Origin: Stutzerimonas nosocomialis | Lineage (GTDB): Bacteria; Pseudomonadota; Gammaproteobacteria; Pseudomonadales; Pseudomonadaceae | Assembly (NCBI RefSeq): GCF_005876855.1 | Contig: NZ_QLAE01000001.1 | Location: 62,001-126,000, forward strand | Length of the DNA: 64,000 bases | Direction of reading: 5' to 3' | Shown: one piece after another, positions 34,501 to 43,150 of the stretch | How the letters are laid out: the number at the start of each line of letters is the position of its first letter | How positions within the stretch are numbered: position 1 is the stretch's first letter | The notes under the pieces: model-generated | Seen by the model: the letters and a program-made list of their open reading frames with translations, nothing else | Databases searched by the model: none | What the model was told of the DNA's origin: nothing | Program-made: the position numbers and the translations under genes

Positions 34501-34995
34501 CGTCCCTGACTCGCAAGTTCAATCCCTGAACTTCTGGGACGCTCGCCTATATAGAAGGCAAACGCCTTGTGAATTCGAAAGGTGCGCAAGATCTTGCGCA
34601 GCTTAATTGCGCAGATTTTTGCGCAGTCCTTATGTGTTGGGCATCCTAGACGCCGTGACCGACGGGTTCAAGTTTGAAAGTGTGACCTGTCCTGCAGCGT
34701 TATACATACAGCCAAAAGCCAGGGAACTTTGGCCATAGTTGCTGAAAGAGGAATAAACGTTGAATTAAGTCTCGGTGAGACATATGCCATGGATATGTAA
34801 GAAATTGCTTACGTGAAACTTGGCGGTGAGTCACGGTATATGGATTGCCAGTGACTTATATGGCCGCGGGGGCGGGAGCGCCTGCTTGTGAAGCGGGAGA
34901 TAGCACGGAGAATAGGGCACCTCCAGGGTGCCCGGCTGTGGTGATGGTGAGCTGGGAGCCATGCGCGGCGGGTCGGTCGTGCCGCGCCGTTCTCG
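34501..34995. other. T6SS upstream control region
   Basis: A 495-bp non-coding, AT-richer gap between the mutarotase stop and tssA. The proximal part carries the TGCGCA elements listed separately. The distal part holds several short inverted repeats: AGTCAC/GTGACT around 34829-34856, GTCTC/GAGAC around 34769-34781 and ACATAT/ATATGT around 34780-34798. There is also a 7-bp hairpin GGGCACC/GGTGCCC (34915-34933) that could be a weak terminator for the mutarotase gene. No convincing protein-coding gene is visible. Confidence 0.6.
34548..34626 (-). promoter_or_regulatory. Candidate tssA promoter with TTGCGCA operator repeats
   Basis: An 18-bp perfect palindrome TGCGCAAGATCTTGCGCA occupies 34583-34600. 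TTGCGCAG occurs three times in the same orientation at 34594-34601, 34607-34614 and 34619-34626, spaced 12-13 bp, about one helical turn. A TATATA at 34548-34553, 48 bp upstream of the tssA ATG, could be a -10 element, but no good -35 is seen. The arrangement looks like an operator or enhancer array for a dimeric regulator. No known consensus was assigned. Confidence 0.5.
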
Positions 34996-35892
34996 TCAGC
35001 GCAGGGGCTGGCTTTCGAGGGTCAGGCCGAGGGTGTGGCGGGCGCCGGGTTCCAGGACGATCAGGTCATCCAGCACATTGGCGGTCTCGATGCAGAGCAT
35101 GCGCTGCCAGGCGTCGTCGGCAAAGCTGCTGAGCCGCTGCGCCTTGGCGATCCAGGGATTCCACAGCACGGCCGACGCCGAGCCGCGGCTGGTCAGGACG
35201 AGGCGGCGATTCCAGCCGGGGTCCACCAGGGTCAGGGTAGGCTCCAGGTCCAGGTAGACGCGGTCGGTCTCTGCGGTGAAGCGCAGATCGCCTTGCTGCT
35301 GGCGTTGCTGCCAGCCCTCCAGCGTCTCGATGTAGCGCCGGCCGGCGAGCCCGGTGACCGAGACCTGGTGGATGTCGCTGATGGCGAAGTAGGTGTGCAG
35401 CGCCTGGCTGAGCGCCAGCGGGCGTTCGCCCCGGTTTTCGCTGGTCAGGTCCAGGTGCAGTGCCTGGTCCAGGCGGATTTCCAGTTGCAGGCCCGCGTGC
35501 TGCGGCCATTGCGGCAATCCTGCCGCGGCCTGCGGGCACGTCAGGCGCAGGGTCACTCCGTCGGCATCGACCACGGGGTCTTCCATCGTCCAGTCGATCG
35601 CGCGCACCAGGCCGTGCGCCGGCGCCGCCTCGCCCTGGTAGAGCTGCTGCACGCTTTGCGGGTTGCGGGCGAGATCGCCGAACCAGGGCCAGCACACCGG
35701 AACGCCGCCGCGTACCGATTGGCCGCTGCGCATCGCTGCCTCCTCGCTCAGCCAGATGATCGGCGGTGCATCGCCACGCCGGTAGCTGAGCACCTGGGCG
35801 CCCTGTCCGGCGACGAGCAGCTCGGCATCGCCATGGCGGATACGCCAGCAGTTCAGTTGATCCTGTTCGAGACGTTGGATGTCGGCGGGCAT
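34996..35892 (-). CDS. D-hexose-6-phosphate mutarotase (aldose 1-epimerase family)
   Basis: A 298-residue YeaD-type mutarotase that interconverts anomers of glucose-6-phosphate-like sugars. Diagnostic segments are SVRGGVPVCWPWFGD, APAHGLVRAIDW (substrate-binding His), ALHTYFAISDI and VLWNPWIAKAQRL. The ATG at 35892 is preceded by GGGAG and gives the expected length; a longer frame upstream has no ribosome-binding site. It is a single housekeeping gene between the TRAP genes and the T6SS. Confidence 0.9.
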   Translation of the reverse strand: MPADIQRLEQDQLNCWRIRHGDAELLVAGQGAQVLSYRRGDAPPIIWLSEEAAMRSGQSVRGGVPVCWPWFGDLARNPQSVQQLYQGEAAPAHGLVRAIDWTMEDPVVDADGVTLRLTCPQAAAGLPQWPQHAGLQLEIRLDQALHLDLTSENRGERPLALSQALHTYFAISDIHQVSVTGLAGRRYIETLEGWQQRQQQGDLRFTAETDRVYLDLEPTLTLVDPGWNRRLVLTSRGSASAVLWNPWIAKAQRLSSFADDAWQRMLCIETANVLDDLIVLEPGARHTLGLTLESQPLR

Positions 35893-35940
35893 GGGTGCTC
35901 CCTGGTGATAGGTCGTGGGGATGAGCGACGTTCGCGCACA

Positions 35941-35971
35941 AAAGAACAACGCCCGTCGAGGACGGGCGTTG
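35941..35971 (-). terminator. Rho-independent terminator after dctQM
   Basis: An 11-bp perfect stem (CAACGCCCGTC / GACGGGCGTTG, 35947-35971) with a 3-nt loop. On the minus strand it is followed by TTCTTTT. It lies 8 bp after the TRAP large permease stop and separates that operon from the mutarotase gene. Confidence 0.85.
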
Positions 35972-35978
35972 GTTGGAC

Positions 35979-37355
35979 TTATCGGCCGTAGACCTGTTCC
36001 GGTAGCCAGGTGACGATTTCAGGCCAGAGGTAGGCGACGACGAGCATGCCGATCTGGATCATGATGAAGGGGATCACGCCCTTGTACATGACGCTGGTCG
36101 GTACGCTGCGAGGCGTGACGCCGCGCAGGTAGAACAGCGAGAAGCCGAAGGGTGGCGTGAGGAAGGAGGTCTGCAGGTTGAGGGCGAACATCACGCCCAG
36201 CCAGACCGGGTCCAGCCCCATGGCCAGCAGGATCGGGCCGACGATGGGCACGACCACGAAGATGATCTCGATGAAGTCGAGGATGAAGCCGAGCAGGAAG
36301 ATCACCAGCATCACCACCAGGAAGGCGCCGAGCACGCCGCCAGGAAGCTGATGCAGGGCGTCCTCGATCAGCGCTTCACCACCGAAGCCGCGGAACACCA
36401 GGGAGAACAGCGAGGCACCGATCAGGATCAGGAACACCATCGAGGTGATTTCCGTGGTACCGAAGGCGACGTCCTTGAGCTGCTTGAAGTCGAGTTGACG
36501 CTTGGCCAGCGACAGGATGGTGGCGCCCAGCGCACCGATCGCGGCGGCCTCGGTGGGGGTGGCGTAGCCGGCGAGGATCGAGCCGAGCACCGCGCCGATC
36601 AGCAGCAGCGGCGGCAGCAGGGCGGCGACCAGCTTGCCCCATTCGATCGGGCCCAGCTCTTCCTGGGGCAGTGCCGGCAGCTTCTTCGGCTGGAAGATCG
36701 CGGTCAGGGCCAGGTAGAGGATGTAGAGGCCGACCAGCACCAGGCCGGGAATCAGCGAGCCGACGAACAGGTCGCCCACCGATACGGTCTTGGGGGAGAA
36801 GATGCCCATCTTCAGCTGTGCCTGCTGGAAGGCGCTGGACATCACGTCGCCCAGCAGCACCAGGATGATCGACGGCGGAATGATCTGGCCAAGGGTGCCG
36901 GTGGCGGCCAGGGTGCCGGTCGCGATGGCAGGATCGTAGCCGCGGCGCAGCATGGTCGGCAGCGCCATCAGACCCATGGTCACGACGGTGGCGCCGACGA
37001 TGCCGGTGCTGGCGGCCAGCAGGGCGCCGACCACGCAGACGGAAATCGCCAGGCCGCCGCGCATGGTGCCGAACAGGCGCGACATGGATTCGAGCAGGTC
37101 TTCGGCGACGCGGGATTTTTCCAGCATCACGCCCATGAAGACGAACAGCGGCACCGCCAGCATCGTCTGGTTGTTCATGATGCCGAAGATGCGGTTGGGC
37201 AGGGCATGCAGGTAGCCGACGTCGAAGGTACCGGTCACGACACCGATGCCGGCGAACAGCAGCGCCATGCCGCCCAGGGTGAACGCCACGGGGTAACCCG
37301 ACATCAGCGCGATGCAGATGCTGACGAACAGCAGAATCGCCATGATCTCAGCCAT
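35979..37355 (-). CDS. TRAP transporter large permease (DctM family)
   Basis: A 458-residue multi-spanning membrane protein, the sodium-coupled transport subunit of a TRAP system. Family features include VPLFVFMGVMLEKSRVAEDL, the ATGTLGQIIPPSIILVLLGD loop and the C-terminal TPPFGFSLFYLRGVTPRSV motif (TPPxGxxLF). It overlaps the small permease gene by 8 bp. The divergent receptor gene at 38205 presumably supplies the binding protein. Confidence 0.93.
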   Translation of the reverse strand: MAEIMAILLFVSICIALMSGYPVAFTLGGMALLFAGIGVVTGTFDVGYLHALPNRIFGIMNNQTMLAVPLFVFMGVMLEKSRVAEDLLESMSRLFGTMRGGLAISVCVVGALLAASTGIVGATVVTMGLMALPTMLRRGYDPAIATGTLAATGTLGQIIPPSIILVLLGDVMSSAFQQAQLKMGIFSPKTVSVGDLFVGSLIPGLVLVGLYILYLALTAIFQPKKLPALPQEELGPIEWGKLVAALLPPLLLIGAVLGSILAGYATPTEAAAIGALGATILSLAKRQLDFKQLKDVAFGTTEITSMVFLILIGASLFSLVFRGFGGEALIEDALHQLPGGVLGAFLVVMLVIFLLGFILDFIEIIFVVVPIVGPILLAMGLDPVWLGVMFALNLQTSFLTPPFGFSLFYLRGVTPRSVPTSVMYKGVIPFIMIQIGMLVVAYLWPEIVTWLPEQVYGR

Positions 37356-37893
37356 GCTTGACCTCCATTTCCGGCAAGCGACCGGCGAGACGGTAGACGA
37401 CCTTGATCAGGTCCGAGAGGGCCTGCAGGCCCAGCGACACGACCAGCACCAGGATGATCGATTTCTGCAGGTAGACGAACTTCAGTCCGCCGGATTCGTT
37501 GGAGCGTTCGCCCGTCGCCCAGGAGTTGCTGACGTAGTCCCAGCTGTTCCAGCCCAGGAACAGGCATACCGGCAACAGGAACAGCAGGTGGCCGAGGCCG
37601 TCGATCATGCCTTGCCGGCGTGCGGAGAGCTTCTGGTAGAAGATGTCGACCCGAACGTGCCCGCCGCGCTGCAGGGTCCAGGCCGCGGCGCCCATGAAGA
37701 CCAGCGCATGGGCGTACATCACCGCTTCCTGCAGGGCGATGGCGCCGATGCCGAAGCCGTAGCGCAGGACCACGACGATGGCGGTGCCGAGGACGAGAAA
37801 CAGGGTTAGCCAGGCGCAGAGCTGGCCGAGTCGCGCATTGAGGGCATCGATGATGCCCGCCACGCGCAACGCGGCCGGTGTGGGTGCGGACAT
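37348..37893 (-). CDS. TRAP transporter small permease (DctQ family)
   Basis: A 181-residue protein with four predicted transmembrane helices, the DctQ subunit that pairs with DctM. Visible features are WLTLFLVLGTAIVVVLRYGF and the RGGHVRVDIFY segment typical of DctQ. It is translated ahead of and overlapping dctM. Its promoter must lie in the divergent region shared with the receptor gene. Confidence 0.9.
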   Translation of the reverse strand: MSAPTPAALRVAGIIDALNARLGQLCAWLTLFLVLGTAIVVVLRYGFGIGAIALQEAVMYAHALVFMGAAAWTLQRGGHVRVDIFYQKLSARRQGMIDGLGHLLFLLPVCLFLGWNSWDYVSNSWATGERSNESGGLKFVYLQKSIILVLVVSLGLQALSDLIKVVYRLAGRLPEMEVKHG

Positions 37894-38204
37894 TGGTCGA
37901 GTCCTTCTTATTAGTGGGAGGAGTGTTGGAGAGGCGGCCGATTCTATGCAGCCCGCTCAATCGCAGCAATCAGCCTACAACTTTAGTCGCGTGAGCTAGG
38001 CTTGAGGGGCGCGAGCCACTATGTTAGCCGAGCCCGAAATAGACTGTTCGTCCGGGGTTCGTGGCGCGAGCGGTGCAACGCCGCCGTGCCCAAGGGGCGA
38101 ACGGCTCGCCGTTGGGCATCGACCGGTTTGTCGATGCCGCGCGATCTGGTGACAAAGGGTGCTCCCCGCGCCCGCAAGAACAAACAAAAACAAGGAGAAA
38201 CTCC
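37894..38204. other. Divergent control region of the TRAP operon
   Basis: A 311-bp gap between divergent dctQM and dctP. It contains a perfect 9-bp inverted repeat with a 6-nt loop (GGCATCGAC / GTCGATGCC, 38115-38138), which can be an operator or a hairpin in the dctP leader. An A-rich CA-type motif lies just before the dctP ribosome-binding site. No coding gene and no clear -24/-12 promoter was found. Confidence 0.55.
38176..38197 (+). promoter_or_regulatory. Hfq/Crc-type A-rich motif and RBS of dctP
   Basis: AAGAACAA at 38176-38183 fits the AANAANAA catabolite-activity motif bound by Hfq with Crc in Pseudomonas. It is followed by more A-rich sequence and by AAGGAG at 38192-38197, which is 7 nt before the ATG. 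Binding here would block translation when a preferred carbon source is present. Known motif, inferred function. Confidence 0.6.
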
Positions 38205-39302
<1,098 letters not shown>

Positions 39303-39314
39303 CGCATGAAAGAA

Positions 39315-39348
39315 AGCCGCCCGGACCTCACGGCCCGGGCGGCTTTTT
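39315..39348. terminator. Bidirectional terminator between dctP and osmC-like gene
   Basis: A 10-bp perfect stem (AGCCGCCCGG / CCGGGCGGCT) with a 10-nt loop, followed by TTTTT on the plus strand. A-rich sequence on the other side (AAAGAAA) can serve the convergent minus-strand gene. Confidence 0.85.
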
Positions 39349-39361
39349 CATGCCTGCGCGG

Positions 39362-39787
39362 TCAGGCCTGCAGCGTGGCGGTCAGGCTGATCTGGGCGTT
39401 GAGCACCTTGGAAACCGGGCAGCCTTCCTTCGCCTGGTTGGCGATCTGCTGGAACTGGGCCTCGTCGGCACCCGGAACCTTGGCATCGAGGGTCAGCGCG
39501 ATGGCGGTGATGGCGAAACCCTCGCCGGACTTGTCGAGGGTGACCTCGGCCTTGGTCTCGATACGGTCGGCGGTGAGGCCGGCCTGGCCGAGCATCATCG
39601 ACAGCGCCATCGAGAAGCAACTGGCATGGGCGGCGCCGATGAGCTCTTCGGGGTTGGTCCCTGGCGCGCCCTCGAAGCGGGTGTTGAAGCCGTACGGGTT
39701 GTCCTTCAGGGCGCCGCTCTCGGTGCTGATGGTGCCCTTGCCTTCCTTAAGGCTGCCTTGCCAGACGGCGGATGCGGTCTTTTTCAT
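39362..39787 (-). CDS. OsmC-family peroxiredoxin
   Basis: A 141-residue OsmC/Ohr protein that reduces organic hydroperoxides with a pair of cysteines. The two reactive cysteines are visible in HASCFSMALS (near 57) and EGCPVSKVLNAQI (near 121). The motifs NPYGFNTRFEGAPGTNPEEL and GTNPEELIGAAHASC favour the OsmC subgroup over Ohr. It is monocistronic and convergent with dctP. Confidence 0.93.
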   Translation of the reverse strand: MKKTASAVWQGSLKEGKGTISTESGALKDNPYGFNTRFEGAPGTNPEELIGAAHASCFSMALSMMLGQAGLTADRIETKAEVTLDKSGEGFAITAIALTLDAKVPGADEAQFQQIANQAKEGCPVSKVLNAQISLTATLQA

Positions 39788-39871
39788 GTGGCTCTCCTCG
39801 AACGTTGGGGGTTCTGTTCAGAGGAGCGCCACACGTGCAAGTTCAGCGGTCTCGGTGGCCGTCCGGCGTGC

Positions 39872-40513
39872 TCATGGCTGATCGTCCTGCGGCGCTTCGA
39901 GCAGGCCGAGCCACTGCGCCAGGACTTCCTGGGCCTGTTCCACGCCCTGGCGCTTGGGTGCCGAGAACAGCTGCACGCTGATGCTTTCGCCCCACTGCTG
40001 GCGGATGTCGCGCTGGATCTTCAGCACGGCGTTCTTCGCCGCGCCGAAGGCCAGCTTGTCCGACTTGGTCAGCAGGATGTGCAGCGGCATGCCGCTGGCC
40101 TGCGCCCAGTCGAGCATCATCCGGTCGAAGTCGGTCAGCGGATGGCGAATGTCCATCATCAGGAACACGCCGGCCAGGCTCTCGCGGCTGCCCAGGTAGG
40201 CTTCGAGGTGGCGTTGCCAGTGCTGCTTGAGCGGGATCGGCACCTTGGCGTAGCCGTAGCCGGGCAGGTCCACCAGCCGGCGCTCGTCGTCGAGCCGGAA
40301 GAAGTTGAGCAGCTGGGTGCGTCCCGGCGTCTTCGACGTGCGCGCCAGGTTGGCGTGGGTCAGGGTATTCAACGCGCTGGACTTGCCGGCGTTGGAGCGC
40401 CCCGCGAATGCCACTTCCAGGCCTTCGTCGGCCGGGCACTGATCGACCTTCGCAGCGCTGATCATGAAGGAGGCTTGCTGGCAGAGGCCGATGATGGGGT
40501 TTTTCGGGAGCAT
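39872..40513 (-). CDS. yihA: Ribosome-biogenesis GTPase YihA/YsxC (EngB)
   Basis: A 213-residue essential GTPase needed for 50S subunit assembly. GTP-binding motifs: G1 [10 protein letters not shown]2 region KTPGRTQ, G3 DLPGYG and G4 TKSDKL. The ATG at 40513 ([16 protein letters not shown]) matches the normal N-terminus; the extra upstream frame is proline-rich non-homologous sequence. It is divergent from cytochrome c4, as in P. aeruginosa. Confidence 0.95.
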   Translation of the reverse strand: MLPKNPIIGLCQQASFMISAAKVDQCPADEGLEVAFAGRSNAGKSSALNTLTHANLARTSKTPGRTQLLNFFRLDDERRLVDLPGYGYAKVPIPLKQHWQRHLEAYLGSRESLAGVFLMMDIRHPLTDFDRMMLDWAQASGMPLHILLTKSDKLAFGAAKNAVLKIQRDIRQQWGESISVQLFSAPKRQGVEQAQEVLAQWLGLLEAPQDDQP

Positions 40514-40584
40514 CAGGAATTCCGGTAGGTACGGGGGCGGCGGGGGTGCGGCAATGCTTCGTTTCAGTTTCGGATTCACCAGTA

Positions 40585-40590
40585 TATAAT
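40585..40590 (+). promoter_or_regulatory. Candidate -10 element upstream of cytochrome c4
   Basis: A consensus TATAAT lies in the 296-bp yihA/cytochrome c4 intergenic region, with TTTCAG 17 bp upstream as a weak -35. It is 220 bp from the cytochrome start, so the leader would be long. The assignment is tentative. Confidence 0.35.
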
Positions 40591-40809
40591 GCCGCAGATT
40601 TTGTGTGCGCTTTGGCCTGTTCAAACCCTTATCACCAGCGCCCAGACCTCTTCACCATGGCCTGCGGTCAGGCTCGTATCCGGTGAAGCCCGGGCGGTGG
40701 CCGAAGCGCGACGATGCTTGATATAAGAGCGGCGCATCCGGGCAGGACACCCGGGTGCCGGCGCGAAAAGAGTCCCCTTACAAACCCTTAGCCGTAGTTG
40801 GATGAGCTG

Positions 40810-41442
40810 ATGAACAAAGTACTCGTGAGTCTGCTGTTGACCCTGGGCATCACCGGTATGGCCCACGCGGCTGGCGATCCCGAAGCCGGTCAGAGCAAGG
40901 CGGCTGTGTGTGGCGCCTGCCATGGCGCGGATGGCAACAGCCCCGCTCCGAACTTCCCGAAGCTGGCCGGTCTGGGCGAGCGCTACCTGCTCAAGCAGCT
41001 GCAGGACATCAAGGCCGGTTCCGCACCTGGCGCCCCGGAAGGCGTAGGCCGCAAGGTGCTGGAGATGACCGGCATGCTCGATCCCTTCTCCGACGAGGAC
41101 CTGGCCGATCTGGCCGCCTACTTCGCCAGCCAGAAGATGACCATCGGCATGGCCGATCCGGCACTGGTCGCACGGGGCGAGGAGCTCTATCGCGGCGGCA
41201 AGCTCGACCTCGGCATGCCCGCCTGCACCGGCTGCCACGCGCCTGACGGTGTCGGCAATCCCCAGGCGGCATTCCCGCACCTCGGCGGGCAGCATGCGCA
41301 GTACATTGCCAAGCAGCTGACCGACTTCCGCGAAGGCGACCGCACCAACGATGGCGACGCGGCCATCATGCGCAGCATCGCGGCGAAGCTCAGCAACCGC
41401 GACATCGAAGCGCTGGCCAGCTACATCCAGGGCCTGCACTGA
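40810..41442 (+). CDS. cc4: Di-haem cytochrome c4
   Basis: A 210-residue periplasmic cytochrome c4, an electron carrier to terminal oxidases. A signal peptide (MNKVLVSLLLTLGITGMAHA) is followed by two cytochrome c domains with haem sites CGACH (34-38) and CTGCH (139-143). Both have downstream methionines for axial ligation. GGATGAG precedes the ATG. It sits between yihA and dsbA as in other Pseudomonas and is closed by a strong terminator. Confidence 0.95.
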   Translation: MNKVLVSLLLTLGITGMAHAAGDPEAGQSKAAVCGACHGADGNSPAPNFPKLAGLGERYLLKQLQDIKAGSAPGAPEGVGRKVLEMTGMLDPFSDEDLADLAAYFASQKMTIGMADPALVARGEELYRGGKLDLGMPACTGCHAPDGVGNPQAAFPHLGGQHAQYIAKQLTDFREGDRTNDGDAAIMRSIAAKLSNRDIEALASYIQGLH

Positions 41443-41467
41443 TCCGACGCCAATAGGCGCCGACGAG

Positions 41468-41501
41468 AGGGCGGCCAGGTCATCGACCTGGCCGCCCTTT
41501 T
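41468..41501 (+). terminator. Rho-independent terminator after cytochrome c4
   Basis: A 14-bp stem (AGGGCGGCCAGGTC / GACCTGGCCGCCCT) with a 3-nt ATC loop and a TTTT tract that begins at the foot of the stem, 26 bp after the cytochrome stop. Confidence 0.9.
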
Positions 41502-41647
41502 CGTTGTTACGCCCCGCTACACTCAGGGACGCGCAATGTGCCGCCGCCATTGAAAAACGCTAGCGAGCGCTGCCGATTTGCTGCAACCTGCCCATCGCCG
41601 GTGCTCCGAGACGGTGGCCGGCTGTCGTTTTCCGCCAAGGAGTCATC

Positions 41648-42277
41648 ATGCGTACATTCATTCTCAGCGCCGTATTTGCCGGTTTCAGCCTGTTCGGGCT
41701 GAATGCTCTGGCCGCTGAATTCCAGGCCGGCAAGGAATACGTCGAGCTGTCGAGCCCCGTTCCTGTCGCCGAGCCGGAAAAGATCGAGGTGGTCGAGCTG
41801 TTCTGGTACGGCTGCCCGCATTGCTACCAGTTCGAGCCAGTGATCAATCCCTGGGTCGAGCAGCTGCCCGACGACGTCGACTTCAAGCGCATTCCGGCCA
41901 TGTTCGGTGGCGTCTGGAACATCCATGGCCAGCTGTTTCTCACCCTGGAAAGCATGGGTGTCGAGCACGACGTGCATGACGCCGTGTTCGATGCCATCCA
42001 CAACAAGCGCATGAAGCTGGCCACGCCCGATGAAATGGCCGCGTTCCTGGCCGGGCAGGGCGTCGACAAGGACGCCTTCCTCAAGGCCTACAACTCGTTC
42101 GGCGTGAAGGGCCGCATGGAGAAGGCCAAGAAGCTGGGCGCGGCCTACCAGATCACCGGCGTTCCGGTGATGATCGTCAACGGCAAGTACCGCTTCGATC
42201 TGGGCAGCGCCGGCGGCCCGCAGCGTACCCTGGAAGTTGCCGACTTCCTGATCGAAAAAGAACGCGCAGCGCGGTAA
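41648..42277 (+). CDS. dsbA: Thiol:disulfide oxidoreductase DsbA
   Basis: A 209-residue periplasmic disulfide-forming thioredoxin-fold enzyme. A signal peptide (cleaved near LAA-EF) is followed by the active site CPHC (56-59) and the cis-proline segment GVPVMIVNG. The inserted helical domain lies between them. It is followed 6 bp later by the nuclease/phosphatase gene, so the two may be co-transcribed. It should assist folding of exported disulfide proteins. Confidence 0.96.
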   Translation: MRTFILSAVFAGFSLFGLNALAAEFQAGKEYVELSSPVPVAEPEKIEVVELFWYGCPHCYQFEPVINPWVEQLPDDVDFKRIPAMFGGVWNIHGQLFLTLESMGVEHDVHDAVFDAIHNKRMKLATPDEMAAFLAGQGVDKDAFLKAYNSFGVKGRMEKAKKLGAAYQITGVPVMIVNGKYRFDLGSAGGPQRTLEVADFLIEKERAAR

Positions 42278-42283
42278 TCGCTC

Positions 42284-43150
42284 ATGCTACGCCGCTGGAG
42301 TTCGCCGCGCCTGGCCGGGCCTTGCCAGGCCAAGGTCAACGCGCACTGCCTGGATGCGAGCGGGCTGCCGGCCGATGGTCGGCTGCGGCTGCTCAGTTTC
42401 AACATCCAGGTCGGCATCAGCACCCAGCGTTATCACCATTACCTGACCCGCAGCTGGCAGCATCTGCTGCCCCACCCGGGGCGGGCCGGCAACCTGCAGC
42501 GCATCGGTGAACTGCTGGGCAATTACGACCTGGTGGCGCTGCAGGAGGTCGACGGGGGCAGCATGCGCTCCGGCTACGTCAACCAGGTCGAACACCTGGC
42601 GCAGCTGGGCGCGTTCCCCTACTGGTATCAGCAGCTCAACCGCAACCTGGGGCATTTCGCCCAGCACAGCAATGGACTGCTCAGCCGGCTCGAGCCCAAG
42701 ACGCTGGAGGATCATCCCCTGCCGGGCCCGGCCGGGCGGGGTGCGATTCTGCTCAGGTTCGGCGAAGGCGAGGACGCGCTGGTCGTGGTGATGATGCACC
42801 TGGCCCTGGGCGCCCGAACCCGTGCGCGTCAGCTGGCCTACATCCGCGAGCTGCTCGGTGACTACCGGCACCACGTGCTGATGGGCGACATGAACACCCA
42901 CGCCAGCGACCTGCTGGAGAAGTCCCCGCTGCGTGACCTGGGCCTGCTCGCGCCGCAGGTCGAGGCGACCTTCCCCAGCTGGCGGCCGCAGCGCTGCCTG
43001 GACCACATCCTGTTGAGCCCGAGCCTTGCGCTGGAGCGCTTCGAAGTGCTCGCCCAGCCCATTTCCGATCACCTACCGGTCGCGGTGGAAATCCGCCTGC
43101 CCGGCCAGGGCACCGATTCGCTTCCCATGGCGACCGAGCCCGCGCGATGA
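42284..43150 (+). CDS. Endonuclease/exonuclease/phosphatase-family protein
   Basis: A 288-residue EEP-superfamily metal-dependent phosphoesterase. Motifs: LLSFNIQVGIS, LVALQEVDGG (catalytic Glu), LMGDMNTHASD (GDxN) and QPISDHLPVAVEI (SDHxP) at the C-terminus. There is no signal peptide. Substrate unknown; the family includes nucleases and phosphatases. Equivalent to the conserved gene between dsbA and dgcH in P. aeruginosa. It overlaps the GGDEF gene by 4 bp (ATGA). Confidence 0.9.
   Translation: MLRRWSSPRLAGPCQAKVNAHCLDASGLPADGRLRLLSFNIQVGISTQRYHHYLTRSWQHLLPHPGRAGNLQRIGELLGNYDLVALQEVDGGSMRSGYVNQVEHLAQLGAFPYWYQQLNRNLGHFAQHSNGLLSRLEPKTLEDHPLPGPAGRGAILLRFGEGEDALVVVMMHLALGARTRARQLAYIRELLGDYRHHVLMGDMNTHASDLLEKSPLRDLGLLAPQVEATFPSWRPQRCLDHILLSPSLALERFEVLAQPISDHLPVAVEIRLPGQGTDSLPMATEPAR

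Noticed and set aside
34513-34528. GG-N10-GC on the minus strand just before tssA, a possible sigma54 promoter
   Set aside because: Transcription would start about at the ATG, leaving no ribosome-binding site, and the -24 part matches poorly.
34594-34626. TTGCGCAG repeats as replication iterons or a CRISPR-like array
   Set aside because: Only three 8-bp copies, no spacers of uniform size, no replication or cas genes nearby.
34641-34656. Second GG-N10-GC on the minus strand upstream of tssA
   Set aside because: Only GGC and TGC match the consensus, and the regulatory repeats would lie downstream of the start; chance match likely.
34845-35257. Plus-strand frames of 95 and 109 codons at the end of the mutarotase gene
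   Set aside because: Largely antisense to the mutarotase gene, Arg/Ser/Gly-rich, with no domain or ribosome-binding site.
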